This document shows, in pieces, positions 25,066-36,109 of a stretch of 64,000 nt of DNA (positions within the stretch are counted from its first letter, which is position 1; the number at the start of each line of letters is the position of its first letter). The notes below the pieces were generated by a model. The model was not told where the DNA came from and searched no databases. It worked only from the letters and a program-made list of their open reading frames with translations. The translations under genes and the position numbers were made by a program. Source of the stretch: Neocallimastix lanati (nom. inval.) (taxonomy: Eukaryota; Neocallimastigomycota; Neocallimastigomycetes; Neocallimastigales; Neocallimastigaceae); NCBI GenBank assembly GCA_016946835.1, contig JACVTC010000061.1, positions 226,001 to 290,000 on the forward strand, read 5' to 3'.

Positions 25066-26673
25066 ATGAGATTATTTAGTACTTTAACTTTAGCTGGTTT
25101 ATCTATTTTAGGATGCCATGCTATGTCCTCTATGGAATTAACTAAAAATATGAAAATTGGTTGGAGTTTAGGTAATACTTTAGATGCCAATTGTGCCGAC
25201 ACACTTGATTATTCTAAGGATCAAACTGCTTCTGAAACTTGTTGGGGTAATGTGAAAACTACTGAAGGACTTTTCACTGCTTTAATGAAGGATGGTTTTG
25301 ATACTTTCCGTATTCCAACCACATGGGATGGTCACTTTGGCGAAGGTCCAGATTATAAGATCGATAGTGCCTGGATGAAGAGAGTTCATGAAGTAGTAGA
25401 TTATGCCTATAAAAATGGAGCCTATGTTATTTTAAATATTCATCATGAAAAATGGAACTATGCTTTTGCTAACAACTTAGAAAAAGCTAAAACTATTTTA
25501 GTCGCTATCTGGAAACAAATTGCTGCTGAATTTGCAGATTATGATGAACACCTAATTTTTGAAGGTTTAAATGAACCAAGAAAGGTTGGTGATCCAGTTG
25601 AATGGACTGGTGGTGATAGTGAAGGTTGGGATTTCGTTAATCAAATGAATGAACTTTTCGTTAAAACCATTCGTGGTTGTAGTGGTGAAAATGCTAAACG
25701 TCATTTAATGATTCCAACTTATGCTGCCACAACCCAAGATAGTGCCATCAATGCCTTCAAATTACCATCTGGTGATAATAACTTAATCGTTTCACTCCAC
25801 GCCTATACTCCATACAACTTTGCCTTAAATAATGCTGATGGTGCTGTTACCACCTTCGATAATCCAAGTGAATTAGATTCCCTCTTCAATTTAATTAAGA
25901 CCAAATTTATTAGTCAAAATATTCCAGTTATTATTGGTGAATTTGGTGCTATGAGTCGTGAAAATGATGCTGAACGTGCTAAATGGGCTGAATATTACAC
26001 TAAGGGTGCTAAAGCTATTGGTGTTCCATGTGTTATTTGGGATAATGGTGTCTTTGAAGGTACTGGTGAACGTTTTGGTCTTATTGATAGAACTACCTTT
26101 GAAATTAAGGCTCCAGAAGTTGTTAACAGTTTAATGAAGGGTATTGGTTCCACTGGTCCTGTTACCTCAACCAAAGAAGAAACTTCTGCTTCTCCACAAG
26201 GTAATGAAACCAACGCAAATGCTCCACCAATGGATGCTAATGCTAATGCTAATGCTGATGCTAATGCTAATAATAATAATGCTCCAGTTGATTTACCACC
26301 AAAATCTCTTCCAAATGAACTTCCAGCTGAAGTCCCTACCGAAATCCCAACTACTGATAATAATAATAATAATACACCATCCACTTCTTTACCACCAAAG
26401 ACTCTTCCAAGTAATGATAATGATAACAATAACAATATGCCAACTCAACCAGCTCTACCAGCTCCACCAGTTCAACCAGAACAACCAACTGAACAACAAG
26501 ATTCACCAGCTCCATCAGGTGACTATTTGAACTGTCCAAAGGATGACTGGAACTGTAAGCAAAGTATGGCCGATAAATGTTATAAGGAAGTCGACGGCTG
26601 TTGGACCTCACAAGGGGATGCCAGTAAATGTGAAGATATTGTTAAGAACTGTAATAAGATTTGGCAAAGCTAA
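25066..26673 (+). CDS. Secreted GH5 endoglucanase with Asn/Pro-rich linker and six-Cys tail (right copy)
   Basis: Intronless, 535 residues. Domain order and active-site residues match the minus-strand copy at 20267-21868: signal peptide, catalytic domain with Glu170 and Glu292, linker, six-Cys tail. By eye the first 366 residues are identical. The differences are five substitutions and one extra Ala-Asn dipeptide, all in the linker or the start of the tail (for example Pro to Ser at 367, and Ser to Asn just before the first tail Cys). The two genes point away from each other, with promoters facing the central spacer. The role is that of its twin, extracellular beta-glucan hydrolysis. Both copies look functional, so the duplication probably raises gene dosage. 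Confidence 0.95.
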   Translation: MRLFSTLTLAGLSILGCHAMSSMELTKNMKIGWSLGNTLDANCADTLDYSKDQTASETCWGNVKTTEGLFTALMKDGFDTFRIPTTWDGHFGEGPDYKIDSAWMKRVHEVVDYAYKNGAYVILNIHHEKWNYAFANNLEKAKTILVAIWKQIAAEFADYDEHLIFEGLNEPRKVGDPVEWTGGDSEGWDFVNQMNELFVKTIRGCSGENAKRHLMIPTYAATTQDSAINAFKLPSGDNNLIVSLHAYTPYNFALNNADGAVTTFDNPSELDSLFNLIKTKFISQNIPVIIGEFGAMSRENDAERAKWAEYYTKGAKAIGVPCVIWDNGVFEGTGERFGLIDRTTFEIKAPEVVNSLMKGIGSTGPVTSTKEETSASPQGNETNANAPPMDANANANADANANNNNAPVDLPPKSLPNELPAEVPTEIPTTDNNNNNTPSTSLPPKTLPSNDNDNNNNMPTQPALPAPPVQPEQPTEQQDSPAPSGDYLNCPKDDWNCKQSMADKCYKEVDGCWTSQGDASKCEDIVKNCNKIWQS

Positions 26674-26804
26674 ATGAAATGAAATAATATAGGATAACAG
26701 AAAAAAAAAAAAAAAAAAAAAAAATTGAATTAAGTCCTTATATAGTTTAAATACAAAAAAAAGTAAAGATAAAATATTAAAAAAAATTTTATAATTTTTT
26801 ATTA

Positions 26805-26985
26805 TTTTTGTAAATATATATATTTGATATATATATATTAAAAAATACTTTATAATTTTTTATTTTTTTTTTTTTTTTTGTAAATATATATATTTGATAT
26901 ATATATATTAAAAAAATTTTATAAATTTTTATTTTTTTTGTAAATATATATATTTGATATATATATATTAAAAAAATTTATTAGA
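26805..26985. repeat. Three tandem units with AT palindromes, 3' of the right GH5 gene
   Basis: Mirror of 19970-20165, in the same relation to the GH5 stop codon. Homopolymer lengths differ slightly between the arms. Confidence 0.85.
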
Positions 26986-27449
26986 GCAATCATTAATATC
27001 TTATATATAATTTGTAATATAACAATATCGAATAAGGATTTTTTCTTTTTAATAATAATAATAAAAATAATTAAAAGATTAAAAAAAATAATATATATAT
27101 ATATAATCTTTATTTTTATTTTAAATTTGTAAAGTGTTGAGGAGTGTTTATAAATAAATTTATTTATTATAAATTATAAATTCAGTTATAATATGTATAT
27201 ATATATATTAAAAAAAACAATTTTACTATAATACTAATAAAAATTAGAAAGATTTTTTAATATTTAGAAGTTCATTTGATTTAGTTTCATCACATAAAAT
27301 ATTTATATATTTATTTTTATTGTATTTAATTCCTATCCTAAAAAATATTATATATAAATAGTTTACTATATTTACATATTTATTAATTTCACGTTATATC
27401 ATTTAAAAAAAAAAAATTATTTATTCTATTCTTTTTTTTTTTTTTATTA

Positions 27450-27710
27450 TTATTATTTTTTATGTGTAATCATAGCAATAAAAGGATATTCTCGGATGGG
27501 AATTCTTTTATAGTCTTTCACTCTTAACATTTTATTTACCTTTTCATTAATTTTTATATGATAACTTTACAGAAAATAATTACATTAGTCCGAATTATAT
27601 TAATTATATTAATTATATTATTATTATTTTTTTATCTTTTTTTTTTTATTATTTTATTACATGTATTTTATCAAATATTTAATTAATAAAGATGAAACAA
27701 GTTTGCTGCC

Positions 27711-27756
<46 letters not shown>

Positions 27757-27950
27757 ATTATTATTTGTAAATTAATCTTGTTTTATATGAAATACATTAT
27801 TTTATTTATTTAAATAATTTCATTGTATTATTAAAAAGTTATAAATAGTATTAATAAGATAAATTTTACTGTACATTTTAATCTTTGTTATTAACAAAAA
27901 TCATTATTATATGTTAATAAACCTTAAATATTGAAATAAAAATTATTAAA
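27450..27950 (+). repeat. Repeat block shared with 15470-15820
   Basis: It contains GGATATTCTCGGATGGGAAT and ends near CCTTAAATATTGAAATAAAA. Compared with the left arm it has gained a run of about 40 A at 27717-27755 preceded by GCTGCCGTT, which resembles the tail of an inserted retrocopy. Confidence 0.78.
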
Positions 27951-27989
27951 TACAATCAATAATAAGTTATTTATTTTATATTTTAATAT

Positions 27990-29100
27990 TAGTCTCTATG
28001 ATATTACTCGAGGATTGAGAATAATTCTTCTTTCAGCTGTCTGTGTTATTTCTCAATTACGATGCTTTAGAAAATGGAAAAACTCATCATGTATTATTAA
28101 TTATCTCACTAATAATATTCCTACTATGTCACATTACTCATGAACTAAAGAATCAAGGACTTTGGATAAGAAATTAAATGATAAAAAAACAAGTGAAATA
28201 AAAATGTTTTATTGGGAAAGAGAAGTTTTCAAACCTTCAAAAGCTAAAAAAGCAATTATTTACAAGGAGAATGATTTTGGATTTATTTCAGAAATCAAAA
28301 ACTTAACATTTCGACATCCTAAATATCAGTTGGGATTCTTTTGGATTTCTCGAATTAGGTGTGATTTTAAATTTGACATTAGTATTTCCATTAAAGAAAA
28401 GTAGTCTCAGAAGATTGCCCTAAATGTTGCCCTTGTTGTGGTGTTATTGTATCTAGCTTTTCTCACTGGATCTTTGCCTGTAAAGAATTGGAAAATTACA
28501 GAAATAAGTCTTTACCTTTTCTAGATGATCTCTTTTTGAAGTTTGCAATGATAATTGAACAAAAATTCTTGGATGTTTCTTTTGATTCAGAAAAGGATTA
28601 TATATAATAATATTTATTACTTTATATTGAGTGCTCCTCTTGGGGGTTCAATATATGAAAAAATTAAAGTTAATGATGGGGAACAAAGATAATTAGTTGA
28701 CAATATTTTTAAACAAAGTTCAACTTCGTTGATTATTCCGTATTTTGTGGGAATTGCGGAGTTTCTAACAAACGTAATACATTTAATTTGTCGATCTTTT
28801 AAATTGATGATGAAATGATATTCCGTTGAATCTACCGTTGCCGAGATCGTCGACGTCGAAATGATAAGGTATGGATTTTCACCTCCCAGTGAAAAAACTA
28901 ATACAGATTCGTTAGATAACACTAATACTGAAATTATTACTCGTAATAATGGACGTGGTGTTATCATCGATGAATGGGAAAATTTAGAGGCTATTGCTTC
29001 TAACGCACTTTTATAATTTTATAATATATAATATTTTATTTCATGTATTTTATTATTTTTTTTTAAAATCATGTAATTTTATTATTATTATAAATTAAAA
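27990..29100 (+). mobile_element. 5'-truncated LINE 3' fragment (right arm)
   Basis: This matches 16970-15890 of the left arm on the opposite strand. It begins in the post-RT region (CTCTATGATATTACTCGAGG) and contains a frame at 28162-28404 (MFYWEREVFKPSKAK), followed after a frameshift by the Cys/His cluster CPKCCPCCG, eight residues, H, five residues, C (28412-28470). The final segment ends IIDEWENLEAIASNAL near 29010. It has stops and frameshifts and lacks all catalytic domains. Confidence 0.85.
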
Positions 29101-29119
29101 AAATTTTTCTATAAGTCAA

Positions 29120-29438
29120 AAAAAAATATTTAATTTTTTCATTTATTTAAATATAAAATTTATATATTTATAATGTATCTATTTACTTTTTTTCTTTTCT
29201 AAATTTTAAATTATTATTTCTTGAATAAAAATAAAAAATAAAAAAATAAAAAATAAAAAAGTAAAAAGTAAAAAATAAAAAATAAAAAATAAAAAATAAA
29301 AAATAAAAAATAAAAAGAATTCCTATTTTTACTATTATTACACAAAACAATAAAATTAACAAAAATAAACACATTGATTTTTAAATTTGCTTATTTTATT
29401 ATATATTTATTTAATGTAATCTTATTTATATTAAAATA

Positions 29439-29478
<40 letters not shown>

Positions 29479-29480
29479 TA
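29120..29480. other. Outer edge of the right arm and T-rich spacer
   Basis: 29120-29325 matches 15440-15330 in the left arm. A series of AAAAATA units and a T run of about 37 (29440-29476) follow. No gene seen. Confidence 0.55.
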
Positions 29481-29745
29481 TTTTTTGTATTTATTTTTTA
29501 TTATTAATTTATTACCATTTTATTTAAAAATTTCTTTTTTTTATTTATTTTAGTACTTTTATAATATTATATTTAAAATAAAAATATTAAAAATAATATA
29601 TTAAAAGAAGAAATATTGCTTAACATATTTTTCTTTCTATATTATAATTTCTATTATTTTTAAATCAAATATAATTTATTTTATACGCTTCAGAAATAAA
29701 TTTTTTTAATTTAAATTTTAATTTATAAAATTGAATTAAATAAAA
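29480..29745 (+). repeat. Diverged direct repeat flanking the copia element, copy 1
   Basis: This matches 32880-33150 in the same orientation over roughly 260 bp. Shared landmarks are TTTATTTAAAAATTTCTTTT, GAAATATTG, ATTTATAAAATTGAATTAAA (GGAATTAAA in copy 2) and TTTATACG. Divergence is much higher than between the GH5 arms, so this duplication is older. Both copies abut copia-derived sequence. Confidence 0.75.
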
Positions 29746-29750
29746 AAAAT

Positions 29751-29999
29751 TGTTAGAATTAAATAATATATTTTTACATCTTGTTTATTTATATTAATTA
29801 TATATGAAAAATCTATATATATTTTAAGATAAAGGTTAAAAGTAAAACAAAATTACATTTGTCTATTTTATAAATTCTTACACGGAATTATTATTAGACA
29901 ATAAACAGGACAAATAATATTTTAACATCTTATATTCTAAGAAATTATGATTGTATATCAAATAGAATAAGAAATATTTTAACTTTTTATATTCTAACA
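29751..29999 (-). repeat. 3' LTR of the copia element
   Basis: The 249-bp terminal repeat is bounded by TGTTAGAAT and its inverse ATTCTAACA, the TG...CA ends expected of an LTR. On the minus strand it directly follows a polypurine tract. No matching 5' LTR was found at the other side of the element. Confidence 0.88.
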
Positions 30000-30012
30000 G
30001 TCCCCCTTAAAT
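30000..30012 (-). promoter_or_regulatory. Polypurine tract of the copia element
   Basis: On the minus strand AAGGGGGAC lies directly before the LTR start TGTTAGAAT. This is the standard site for plus-strand DNA priming in LTR elements and fixes the orientation and LTR boundary. Confidence 0.88.
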
Positions 30013-31512
30013 CAAACTTTCCTGCTGATAGTTTGATTTGATATTTAATACTTAGTTATTTCAATTGAAAGTTCATTCCTGAATCTTTCCATAAGTGACC
30101 TGTTCAAGTACTTTGTAAATCCATCTGCCAGGTTATCTTGTGTTCATACGTAAGAAAGTTTTATTTTCTTATCATTAATTAATTCTCTTATATGATGGTA
30201 TCTAATATCTATGCGCTTTTATATTCTATTTGTAGATTGATTTATGCTATTATGGATTGCTGCCTTATTGTCGATATTAATGTATACACAATTTAAATTA
30301 ATATTAAGTTCCTTAAATAAGTTCATGCACCATAGAGTGTGTTTTGCACATTCACTAAGGCTGTAGTACTCTGCTTCTGCTGTGGATGTTGCAACACATT
30401 GTTGCAGTTTTGAACACTAATTTGTTGGTGAGTCTCCAACAATAAACAGAAAACCTTGAGGTTGATCTTCTTGTTTTAAGATCTCCTGCATAATCCGCAT
30501 CTGCCAATATTCTTAATGAATCCTTTTTTGAAAGTTTGATACAACAATTAATTGTTCCTTTTAGGTATCTAAAAATTCTTTTAACATATTCCTAGTCTTC
30601 TAGGGTTGGATTTCCATTTTTTCTTGCCGCTTTACATACGGAAAATAGTATATCTGGTCTAGTACTTGTGGCCAAATAGAGTAGGTCTCTTATAGCGCTT
30701 CTATACTCCGTATCATTAAATTTCATTTTTCTTAGTTGATCATCCTCTATCGGCTTTGGCGTCCTTACGGGTTTACTTGTGTTTAACTCAAATTTCTTTA
30801 ATAAATCATATATATATCCTTTTTGGAGTAATATATATCAGTCTTGGAATCTTACAAATTTTATTCCGATAACGAATCTACATTTCCTACATCTTTTATA
30901 TTAAAGACGCTCTTAATTAAATTTTTGTTTAGTTCTATATCTTCTTTATTTCCTGCTATCAATATGCCGTCTACATATACTAATAAGATGCAAACTATTT
31001 TACCATTATTGTCTTGTTTAATATGTATACAAGGTTCACTAATTAGTCTCTTGAATTTCATTTGTAGTAATTCTTTATTTAATTTATTCGTTCTATTCCC
31101 TTCTGGATTGTTTTAAACCATATAACGCTTTATTTAATTTCCAGTAACCCTTTCTATAAGATGAGTGCCCTTCTGGTGCTCACATTTAAATTTCTCCGTT
31201 CAGAGTTGCATTAAGGTAAGCAGAATTAATATCTATTTGTACAATTTCAAAATCCTTTTGAACCGTAATTGCTGTTATTAATCGAAGAGAGTCTTGTTTT
31301 AATGTTGGTGAAAATGTTTCTTTATAGTCGATTCCATATTTTTGACTGAAGCCTCTTGCTACCAGTCTAGCAATTCTTTTTATGATATTGCCGCAATCAT
31401 CCTTTTTATATTTAAAGACCCACTTTGATGACACTAAGTTTGAATTATGTGGGATGTTGAATACTAATGTGTTAGGTTCACTTAAATTATTCTTTGCTGT
31501 TGTTTTTTTCAT
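30010..31512 (-). pseudogene. Copia reverse transcriptase and RNase H (frameshifted)
   Basis: The first open block (31512-31186) has the copia RT signatures LVSSKWVFKYKKDD, RLVARGFSQKYG and IDINSAYLNA. After a frame break WKLNKALYGLKQS appears near 31110, and then YVDG in place of the usual YVDD at about 30990-30980. Downstream, in changing frames, are LLYLATSTRPDI, LADADYAGD and the RNase H block CVATSTAEAEYYSLSE. The remnants preserve most of the copia pol 3' half, but stops and shifts prevent a full protein. Confidence 0.9.
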
Positions 31513-31548
31513 ACTTGTTTTTTGTTTCCTGATACTAGGGTCTGTGGT

Positions 31549-32343
31549 TCAGTTTTCTGTTTTTTTCCTATTTGTTAATATTTGATTGATTTCTCTGTCT
31601 GTATTATTAATAAATGGGATGCTTGTGGTGTTGTATGGTGGGACACTCCCCCTGATTTCGGAAGGAGGAAGAAAATTTGATTGAATATTAGATAGGGAAA
31701 ATGTAATCCTGGAATTAGCAGCGCTATCCTCGAAAAATTCAACAGTACGGGAAAAAATAATTTTATTGTTGATAATATCCAAAATTTTATAGGTTCTAGG
31801 ATTTTCACTATAACCAAGAAAAATTCCAGGTGAAGCATTGTTATCAGACTTGCTCCTAAAAGACTTAGGAATGTAGAAGAAAACTCTACAACCAAAAACT
31901 TTAAAGCGAGAATAGTCTACTTTGAAATTTGTGATAATTTCGAAAGGAATTTTATTATTAATGCCACGATGAGGTATACGATTATGAATATAATTAGCTG
32001 TATCTGCAGCATATTCCCATAATTGGTGGCTTAATTGTGAGTCACTAAGAAGACTTTGGAATTTGATATTGCTGAATTCTGTACCATTGTCTGTTTGGAT
32101 GTAAGAGATAGTCTTGTTTAAAATGTTTTTAACTTTGATATACCATGTATAGAAAATGGAGAAAAAGTCACTTTTGTTTAGGATAAAGAATACCCATCCA
32201 AATCTGGAATAATCGTCAAGGAAGGTAAGGATGTATTTGTTTTCATGTAGAGATTCATTTAGTGGTCCTATTAAGTCCATATAGATTAAAGTGAAACATG
32301 ATTTCATACTGATATGAATTCTGTTAAATGGTCTGTTTTTCAA
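31549..32343 (-). pseudogene. Copia integrase with an internal deletion
   Basis: This 264-codon open frame contains the first two catalytic Asp (YMDLIGPL and TDNGTEF). It then passes directly from NIKFQSLLSDSQLS to HQLWEYAADTANYIHNRIPH. The stretch that normally carries the catalytic Glu and the HTPQQNG-like motif is gone, so the D,D-35-E triad is incomplete even though the frame is open. The C-terminal copia-type region (FKVFGCRVFFYIPKSFRSK, PGIFLGYSEN) is intact. Confidence 0.9.
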
Positions 32344-32375
32344 TTTGGATTGTGAGTAAATGTCACAATGATTAT

Positions 32376-32780
32376 CTATATTAATTTCAATAATTTGTTT
32401 TTAATGGTATTGATACCAAAATAGCCTAGTCGTCGATGCCATAATTTAATTTTATCAATCTTAGCAATATTATATGTATTGGTAATAGTTATTGACTTTT
32501 GTTGGTATTGATTGAATGTTAATGGCTTACTAGAGGTCCAGATTGTGAAAATGTGTTGATTTTTAGCTATTATGTCAGAGATTCGGATACTATTATTGTC
32601 ATATACAGAGACTGCTGATTTATTTCGAATATTATGAAAGACGATTTTGAACTTTTGTTGTAAAAGCCTACTAACTGACATGATATTCTTTTTAACTCCT
32701 GGAATATAATATATATCGTTCAATGTGAATTTCTTTTTGCCAATATATCCAATAAATTGTCCTGAAATTACTGCTGTCAT
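32376..32780 (-). pseudogene. Copia gag-pre-integrase region
   Basis: 134 codons. IYYIPGVKKNIMSVSRLLQQ is the protease-to-integrase linker typical of copia elements, and LWHRRLGYFGINTIKNKL carries the His residues of the pre-integrase zinc-binding motif. The matching Cys pair of the HHCC motif is not present in the open frame, which ends just after this point. Confidence 0.85.
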
Positions 32781-32879
32781 TAATTCTCCATTAGCTGTAG
32801 GGATAGGTTCATTACACTTCTTTATTTAATTTTTTTTTTATATTTTATAAAATTCTTTATTTTATTTTTAAATTTTTTT

Positions 32880-33150
32880 TTATTTATTATATATCATTAA
32901 TTAATTATTATTTTATTTAAAAATTTCTTTTAATTTTTTATTCATTTTAATATTTTAATTAGTTATAATATTATATTTGAAATAAAAAAAAAAAATAAAA
33001 AAATATATAAAAAAGAAATATTGTTTTATAAATATTTCTTTCTTTATTATAATTTATATTATTATTATACTAAATTTTTTAATTTATACGTTTTAGAAAT
33101 TCATTTTTTTAATTCATATTTTAATTTATAAAATGGAATTAAATGAAAAA
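32880..33150 (+). repeat. Diverged direct repeat flanking the copia element, copy 2
   Basis: Counterpart of 29480-29745, in the same orientation on the 5' side of the copia relic. It could be a duplicated host segment split by the element, or the residue of an older LTR-like repeat. Confidence 0.75.
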
Positions 33151-35016
33151 AACTTATTTTCTTTGTTTTTTTGAATACTAGACGAGTGCTAATTCTTTTA
33201 TTAAATTAACTTTTTTTTTAATTTATTTATATTAACTTTTTATTATCTTTATTATATATTAATAAAATAATTAAAATATATATATTTATAATTATTTTAT
33301 TTTAATAATCTATTAAAATTTTCCAAAATAAAATAAAATTCAGATGTTTTATATGGAAGGTTATTTTATAAAATTTTAAATAAAAAGGATTCATTATTTT
33401 TAAAGCTGTAACTAATTATTTTTTTTTCTAAGAGGAAAATGGTTTTAAATTATGAAAAACAATATTAAGTTTACCAATAATAAAATGGAAATAATAATGA
33501 TATTGTTATATATATAATATTAATATTAATTACTAATATTAAACAAATTCTTACTTATAAAATAATATTGTTTGTTCATTCTATATTAAGAAAAGTCATT
33601 ATTTAAAAAAAAAAAAAAGATTAATGTACTGATTTGTATTAATGATTAAGATTAATAAATTTTTTTTTATATTTTATTTTATTTTACTTTATTTTATTTT
33701 ACTTTATTTTAGTATTTTGATTAGTTTTCCATATATATACAACTTTATCTAGTTTTTTTAACTGAATATCAAAAATTAAAATCCTTTTCTTAATGTATTT
33801 CTGGAAATAAATAGTTTTTACATGTAAAAAAATTATTACTATTGTACAATGCAATATTTTACTATATTTATATGATATTTTTATAGAAGAAAATACTAGA
33901 AGAAACGCTTAGTAATTGTAATATATATATATATATATATATATAAGTAAATAAAACATTTAATTATCTTCTTGGAAATGACAAATTATTTTTATAAGTT
34001 AAATTTTTTTTTTTTTTTGTAGAATAAAAGAAATAGATGAAATATTATATTTTCATGGTTACCTTCAGTAGTATGAGGAAAATAAAAGAACAATATTAAT
34101 TTTTGATTCATTAATTCATATATTTTATTCTATTTAAAGATAGAAAGAATCATTTATATTATATTTACCAAGATAAAATTAATAAGAATTAAAATTATGC
34201 ATTAAAAAAAAGAAATTAAAATTAAAAAAAAAATTGATTGTATTTATTCTACTAAAAAATGAATAATTTTAATAGTGATAGTAATGTATTTTATTTATTA
34301 TATAAATATTTGTAGAAGAGTAATATCTATACTAGTTAACTATTAGAGAAAATTGAAAAAAATTTTTTTTAAAGAATTTTTATTGAAACAATGTCTCAAA
34401 CGCTTGTCAAAATGTTGACGATAGCTGTACCTCGACTTCTCTGACCAATATTAAGTACCCTATCTAATATACTATCTAATATGCTGTAATGCATTAGGAA
34501 AATAAAAAAGACTTCATCTTTAAATTTTAAATAAAACGTTTATTTTCTAATTTTTATTGGAAATATAATTCAATATGTATATATATAAGCCATGATTGTC
34601 TTTAGAATAAAATAATTTTAGATAACTTGTCATTTAATCCAACAAAAAAAATTATTATATTATAAATTTAATTTATGATTAACCTTTTTCTTGTTTATTA
34701 TTTTAAGAATATATTTTTGAAACTTTTTTTTTTTATTATTTATATTGATGATGTATAATGAAAATTTGTCATTATTTATATTTTAGTTATCATTCTTTTT
34801 CTTACTTTTTTTTTTATTTATATATAATTAATAATGCATAATTATAAATAAATCCTAAGAAATGCTAAAGAATCCATTTTTGTTGAGAAATGTAGATGAA
34901 TATTCTATTTATTATTAAAATAATTTTTTTAAAAAAATGATATTTATGGTAATTAATGGTTACACAATGATAAAGATTTTATTTTTTAATTTTGTTTTTA
35001 AAAAGATAATTTTTTT
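33151..35016. other. AT-rich spacer with one coding-like islet at 34385-34505
   Basis: Mostly A/T homopolymer, AT microsatellite (33918-33946) and simple repeats. The islet 34385-34505 has higher G+C. On the minus strand it reads MHYSILDSILDRVLNIGQRS and continues to a stop, on the plus strand MSQTLVKMLTIAVPRLL. No family could be assigned; it is probably a transposon remnant. Confidence 0.45.
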
Positions 35017-35327
35017 GGGAGTGGAGCATTTCGCCAAATTGCATTTCGTCAGGTTGCATTTCGCCATTTTTGAAAGCATATGGCGAAAAAAAAAAGTGGC
35101 ATTTCGCTAAATTTAAAATTATTAAATAAATAAATAAATAAATAAATAAAATTAAATATTAATATTGAATAAAAACAAGTTTAAAAAAATTTTTTTAAAT
35201 TAATATTTATTTATTTATTCATTTATTTTTATCAATACTCCACTTAGCGAAATGCAACATTTTAATACTACGCCACTTGGCGAAATACAACCTGGCGAAA
35301 TGCAATTTGGGGAATTGCAACTCTCCC
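35017..35327. mobile_element. MITE copy 1 with subterminal GCATTTCGCC repeats
   Basis: 311 bp. The ends are inverted repeats (GGGAGTGGAGCATTTCGCC on the left; the right end reads inward GGGAGAGTTGCAATTCCCC), and each side carries several GCATTTCGCC-type repeats facing inward. The centre is AT-only. It is flanked by AATTTTTTT (35008-35016) and AATATTTTT (35328-35336), an 8-of-9 direct repeat consistent with a 9-bp target duplication. The 84-codon frame crossing the right end only translates the repeats. Confidence 0.9.
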
Positions 35328-35336
35328 AATATTTTT

Positions 35337-36109
35337 TGTTTATTCTTTTTTTATTATTTCATTATATTATATTATATTATATTATTTATTTATTAAATAT
35401 AACATATTTATTTATTTTAGTTTTTTATTCAATTTTACATTCGAAATTTGAAATTTTAATCTTTATTTTTATTTTTATTTTTTATCTTATTTTAAAAATT
35501 TTATAATACATGTATTACATTTCAAATTAAATATAAAGTAATTATTTTAAATAATAAGATATATATCGATTTTAATTTTAATTAGAAAATTTAAAAGTAT
35601 ATAACAGGTATAGTTAATAAAAATTATTATTATTATTATTATTATTTTTATTTTTTTTTTTTGCTTTAATTAATATTATAATAATAATAATAAATAATTA
35701 AATAATTATTACATATATTTAATATTTTATGAAAATTAAATTAATATATATATATATTTATCAATTATTGTATTATATTTATTTTAGTAAATATTATTAC
35801 TATTTATTTATTAATAAGCCATTTAGAAATTCTAATCAGTAGTACTTCATATATAAACATCAAGTAAATTTCAATCAATTTCATTTTATAAAGTGAACTA
35901 TAAGATTATTATTATAAATAAATAGTTCATAAAAATTAAAAATAGATGAAAAAATAACAACCAAAAGGAAACATTAATGTATATAAAAAATATATATTTT
36001 TTCAATATTTAGTATAAAAAAAAATTGTTTATTCACAAATTGATTGTTAAAAATTAAAAACAAACGAACAAACAAACAAATAAACAAATAAATAAATAAG
36101 AAAGAAAAA
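35337..36109 (+). promoter_or_regulatory. Region upstream of the ankyrin-repeat gene
   Basis: AT-rich with no other gene. The last 50 bp before the ATG are a C-punctuated A-rich leader (AACAAACGAACAAACAAAC, then AAATAAGAAAGAAAAAATG), a typical highly expressed fungal leader composition. No specific factor site was recognised. Confidence 0.45.

Larger units (their letters stand above)
24148..29325. repeat. Right arm of the large inverted duplication
   Basis: This is the plus-strand counterpart of 15310-22665 and carries a second GH5 gene with the same upstream and downstream sequence. It lacks the LINE endonuclease section and the 19060-19505 island. Beyond about 27430 it runs into the 27450-27950 block, then a LINE 3' fragment. 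The arms differ in repeat copy number, poly(A) lengths and scattered bases, as two real diverging copies would. Confidence 0.9.
29751..32830 (-). mobile_element. Truncated, decayed Ty1/copia retrotransposon
   Basis: In transcription order on the minus strand it holds the end of the protease (PIPTANGELMTAVISG near 32800), the gag-pre-integrase region (32780-32376), an integrase (32343-31549), a copia-type reverse transcriptase (31512-30861), RNase H in broken frames (about 30840-30010), a polypurine tract and one LTR. The order integrase before RT defines copia. Gag, the protease active site and the 5' LTR are missing beyond about 32830. Multiple frameshifts and stops make it inactive. Confidence 0.92.

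Noticed and set aside
28617-28967. 116-codon frame also present at 15992-16345
   Set aside because: Conserved in both arms, but only because the DNA is duplicated; it lies antisense to the LINE 3' coding remnant (IIDEWENLEAIASNAL).
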